A stretch of DNA of 64,000 bases from Gammaproteobacteria bacterium. Lineage in GTDB: Bacteria > Pseudomonadota > Gammaproteobacteria > Steroidobacterales > Rariloculaceae. The position numbers were made by a program, and so were the translations under genes. The stretch lies in the NCBI GenBank assembly GCA_022826245.1, contig JAJDVG010000002.1, positions 62,001 to 126,000 on the forward strand. Direction: 5' to 3'. Position 1 is the stretch's first letter. Each line of letters opens with the position of its first letter. The notes under the pieces are model-generated. The model ran no database searches and was not told where the DNA came from. It was given only the letters and a program-made list of their open reading frames with translations. Shown here in pieces: positions 61,381 to 64,000 of the stretch.

Positions 61381-63297
61381 TCAGTCCGGCAACGCGAGTG
61401 CAACGAGTTCCGCGGGACCCGTCCTGCCGACCGTCAATACGATGTACTGGCGCCCGTCAACCATGTAGGTCATCGGCCTGCCGCTCACGGCGCCGGGCAG
61501 TTCGATCTCCGCAAGTATTTCCCCGGTCGCCTTGTCGTGCGCCCGCAGGACCGGATCGCCGCCGTAGCCCTCTCCGGCGATGAGCAGCGTCTTCGTGACG
61601 AGCAGCATGGCGCGCGAGAACTTGCCCGTGCGCGGAATCTCGATGCCGGACAGCGCCGGATTGCTGGCGACATCGTCGGGCGTGTCGCCGTTGGCGACCA
61701 TCCAGACGTGCTCGCCCGTGTTCATGTCGATCGCCGTGATCCGTCCCCATGGCGGCTTGACGATCGGCAGACCCATCGGGTCGGGCACGGGGCCGCTCGC
61801 GAACACGTAGCGGATGTTCGTGAAGTCCGGATCCGGCCTGAGCGCGAACACGGCAGGGTTCGTCTGCGAGCCGACGTAGAGAAAGCCCGTCTCCGGATCC
61901 GCGGCGCCGCCCTCCCAGTTCGCACCGCCGCCGTAGTGCGGCAGGATCAGCGTCCCGCGCGTCCCGTCTTCGGCCTCCAGCAGCGACGGCGGCGTGTACA
62001 GGGGGCCGATCCTGAGATCGTGCAAGGACTCGAGCGCCGCGGCCCGGATTTCGGGCGTGAAATCGATGAGGTCGTCCTCGCTGAAGCCCTGCCGGTCGAA
62101 TGCCGCGGGCCGCGTCGGGAACGGCTGGGTCGGCGAGGTCCACTCGCCCGGCACGTCGGATTCCGTGACGGGACGCTCCTCCAGCGGCCATAGCGGCTCC
62201 CCCGTCTCGCGGTCGAAGGCATAGGCGAAGGCCTGCTTCGTGAGCTGTACGACGGCTTTGACGGGACGGCCGTCCACGGTCACATCGAGCAGGATCGGGG
62301 CCGTCGGATTATCGTAGTCCCAGATGTCGTGGTGAATGAGCTGCTGATGCCAGATGCGTTCGCCCGTGCGTACGTCGAGCGCGACGAGACTGTTGCCGAA
62401 CAGGTTCGCGCCGGGACGCTCGCCGCCGTACATGTCGCTCGTCGGCATCTCGACGGGCAGATAGACGATGCCGAGTTCGGGATCGCCCGAGATCGGACCC
62501 CAGACTCCGGCGTTGCCCGTGTAGAGCGCCGAATCGTCGAGCCAGGTGTCGTAGCCGAACTCGCCGGGCTCCGGGATCGTGCGGAACGTCCACAACAGCT
62601 CCCCGCTGCGCGCGTCGAACCCGCGTATGTCGCCCTTGGTCTGTTCCTTCGAGTTCGGCCTGGCGCCGACGCCATGCGCCGGGCCGACGATCACGACGTC
62701 GCCGAGCACGAGCGGCGGCGAAGTGGATGTGATCTCGATGTTGTCGGCCGGGCCGCGCAGCCATTGCATCATGTCGACGCTGCCCGCTTCGCCGAATTCC
62801 CGTTTCGGCAACCCCGTGTCCGCGTCGAGCGCGACGAGGAAAAACCCCGGAGTCGCCGTGAAGATGCGTTCGTCGCCCTCCCCGTCCGTCCAGAAAGCAA
62901 CGCCGCGTCCGGACATCTTCCGCGGCGAGTCGTCGAACCTCTGGCCTTCGTCGGGTCGCCATATCCACAGTGTCTCGCCGCTCGCAGCGTCAATCGCGAC
63001 GACGTTGCGCGTGATCCCGGCCGTGGCGTAGAGCACGCCATCGATCATGAGCGGGGTCGTCTCGTTCTTGATTTCCGGCCTGGGTCCGAAGTTGCCCGCA
63101 TACCAGCGCCATTCGATGCGCAGCTCGCCGACGTTACCTGCGTCGATCTGCTCGAGCGGAGAATAGAACTGCGACATCTCGCTGCCGCCGTACACGCGCC
63201 ACTCGGCCATGGCTGCCGCGGTATCGGTCTGGGCAATGGATACCTGGTTTGCGACAACCAGCGCGCCGATCAGCAGCGAATGTTGGATTGTCCTCAT
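61381..63297 (-). CDS. PQQ-dependent dehydrogenase (quinoprotein), periplasmic
   Basis: A 638-aa exported quinoprotein. Propeller phrases D-A-A-S-G-E-T-L-W, D-A-R-S-G-E-L-L-W, D-V-R-T-G-E-R-I-W, D-M-N-T-G-E-H-V-W recur; G-R-G-V-A-F-W and D-I-W-D-Y-D-N-P near residue 310 carry PQQ-site residues. No CxxCH is seen. The ATG at 63297 has AGGG eleven bases upstream and begins a signal peptide ending V-S-I-A-Q. It resembles membrane glucose/quinate-type or alcohol-type enzymes; quinate or shikimate would fit the aromatic context but cannot be shown from sequence. A large-family gene lies upstream, 70 bp away. Confidence 0.93.
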   Translation of the reverse strand: MRTIQHSLLIGALVVANQVSIAQTDTAAAMAEWRVYGGSEMSQFYSPLEQIDAGNVGELRIEWRWYAGNFGPRPEIKNETTPLMIDGVLYATAGITRNVVAIDAASGETLWIWRPDEGQRFDDSPRKMSGRGVAFWTDGEGDERIFTATPGFFLVALDADTGLPKREFGEAGSVDMMQWLRGPADNIEITSTSPPLVLGDVVIVGPAHGVGARPNSKEQTKGDIRGFDARSGELLWTFRTIPEPGEFGYDTWLDDSALYTGNAGVWGPISGDPELGIVYLPVEMPTSDMYGGERPGANLFGNSLVALDVRTGERIWHQQLIHHDIWDYDNPTAPILLDVTVDGRPVKAVVQLTKQAFAYAFDRETGEPLWPLEERPVTESDVPGEWTSPTQPFPTRPAAFDRQGFSEDDLIDFTPEIRAAALESLHDLRIGPLYTPPSLLEAEDGTRGTLILPHYGGGANWEGGAADPETGFLYVGSQTNPAVFALRPDPDFTNIRYVFASGPVPDPMGLPIVKPPWGRITAIDMNTGEHVWMVANGDTPDDVASNPALSGIEIPRTGKFSRAMLLVTKTLLIAGEGYGGDPVLRAHDKATGEILAEIELPGAVSGRPMTYMVDGRQYIVLTVGRTGPAELVALALPD

Positions 63298-63367
63298 CGA
63301 CAACATACCCTGATTCGTGCGGAACACAGCTTCTTGCCAAAGCCGGTTCGCGGCGCGCCCGACGACA

Positions 63368-64000
63368 TCAGTCCACTCGCACAAACGGCCAGGCGCCGGA
63401 AACGTGCACCTCGGCAACTTCCGTCGCCATTCCGTTTTCATCGCCCGAGAAGACGAAGCCGAGACCGCAAATGCACTCGAAGGCGGTGTCGGACAGTGCA
63501 ACGAGCGGCAGTTTCTCGGACTCGATGTTCGCGTTCAGCCGGTAGGGCGGCGTTCTGAGCAGGTACAGATCGCCGTTTTCCACGGTGACCTCAACCGTGA
63601 TCAGGTTGCCCAGCCAGATGCCTTCGTAGGTACCCACGTATCTCGCCAGGACTTCCGGCGCAACCTCCACCACCTGGGCTTCGGCCTGCGAGATGTCGCC
63701 GCTCCAGTGGCTTCGGCCCTCGGAGGACTCGTCGCAGACGGACTCGAGCATTTCGTCGTCGGCCCGCAAGCGCCACTCGAGCGACACCTGCAGCGGAGTA
63801 TCGAACGTATCGGGATCTTCGTACGTCGCGTCGACCTCGATGAGTCCGAAGTTCACCCGACGGTAACGCTCGGTGACACGCAGGCGCTCCGAATGGGGCA
63901 AACCCCGGGCATGCAGCCAGGTTCTGTCGTTGTAGCCGTTGCTCTCGACCACGAGCGAATCGCCGTCCCAGCGGCCTACGGAGTATCCCGTCCAGGTCGG
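63368..64000 (-). CDS. WDGDTLV-family protein with extra C-terminal domain, partial
   Basis: The start lies beyond the right edge; 210 residues are visible. They open with T-G-Y-S-V-G-R-W-D-G-D-S-L-V-V-E-S, then L-P-H-S-E-R-L-R-V-T-E-R and the conserved C-terminal cysteine in E-S-V-C-D-E-S. Unlike all relatives the chain continues for about 100 residues with a beta-rich domain (L-A-R-Y-V-G-T-Y-E, then alternating strands and a C-x-C in F-E-C-I-C-G), like the small C-terminal domain of DUF3471-type proteins. So this is a fusion. Probably exported, but the signal is outside the window. Confidence 0.85.
   Translation of the reverse strand, partial: PTWTGYSVGRWDGDSLVVESNGYNDRTWLHARGLPHSERLRVTERYRRVNFGLIEVDATYEDPDTFDTPLQVSLEWRLRADDEMLESVCDESSEGRSHWSGDISQAEAQVVEVAPEVLARYVGTYEGIWLGNLITVEVTVENGDLYLLRTPPYRLNANIESEKLPLVALSDTAFECICGLGFVFSGDENGMATEVAEVHVSGAWPFVRVD

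Noticed and set aside
1-64000. CRISPR arrays, tRNA or rRNA genes, prophage or insertion sequences
   Set aside because: I found no regularly spaced direct repeats, no tRNA-like cloverleaf segments, no rRNA-like sequence and no transposase, integrase or phage structural genes among the readable frames.

Overview
The window is GC-rich, gene-dense DNA that reads like a chromosome segment of a heterotrophic gammaproteobacterium. The clues are the TonB-dependent receptor with an S9 peptidase, a DesA-type desaturase, an RND pump under a FadR/PdhR-like regulator, and numerous exported PQQ and amidohydrolase enzymes. A lineage near Steroidobacterales or Woeseiales is a guess only. I see no tRNA, rRNA, CRISPR array, insertion sequence or phage module.

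Positions 1-28 kb and 48-64 kb are dominated by exported enzymes and two expanded families of unknown function. One is a small family (five complete copies and one partial) whose signal-peptidase site lies directly before a His-His pair; I assign it to DUF6152 from the pattern. The other is a larger secreted family (nine complete copies and one partial) marked by a W-D/E-x-D-T-L-V core and usually two conserved cysteines. They recur side by side in five places. Around them sit two PQQ dehydrogenases and a remnant of a third, three amidohydrolase-superfamily proteins, an MBL-fold hydrolase, alpha/beta hydrolases, and exported versions of enzymes normally cytosolic (fumarylacetoacetate hydrolase, VOC, carboxymuconolactone decarboxylase-like). 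At 8.8-14.2 kb an ankyrin / DUF1592-type cytochrome / DUF1552 operon is translationally coupled.

From 28.5 to 33.7 kb a GntR regulator with two PdhR-like operators overlapping its own promoter is fused by a 4-nt overlap to an RND efflux operon. Then come a Tat-exported unknown protein, a DUF1499 protein, a fatty-acid desaturase, an S9 peptidase and a TonB receptor, and a tandem pair of small membrane proteins. From 43.1 to 48.5 kb lies a complete signalling module: response-regulator/PP2C phosphatase, RsbW-like kinase, periplasmic substrate-binding protein, histidine kinase and a convergent STAS antagonist.

From 54.3 to 60.3 kb there is an aromatic meta-cleavage group: a LigJ-like hydratase, a LigK/RraA-like aldolase, a class III extradiol dioxygenase, a PrpB-like lyase, a GlcG-like protein and an MFS transporter. 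Together with the exported enzymes this suggests breakdown of plant- or lignin-derived aromatics, with an unusually large part of the chemistry in the periplasm. Two copies of a structured palindromic repeat (25.4 and 52.9 kb) with a compensatory base change lie between genes.
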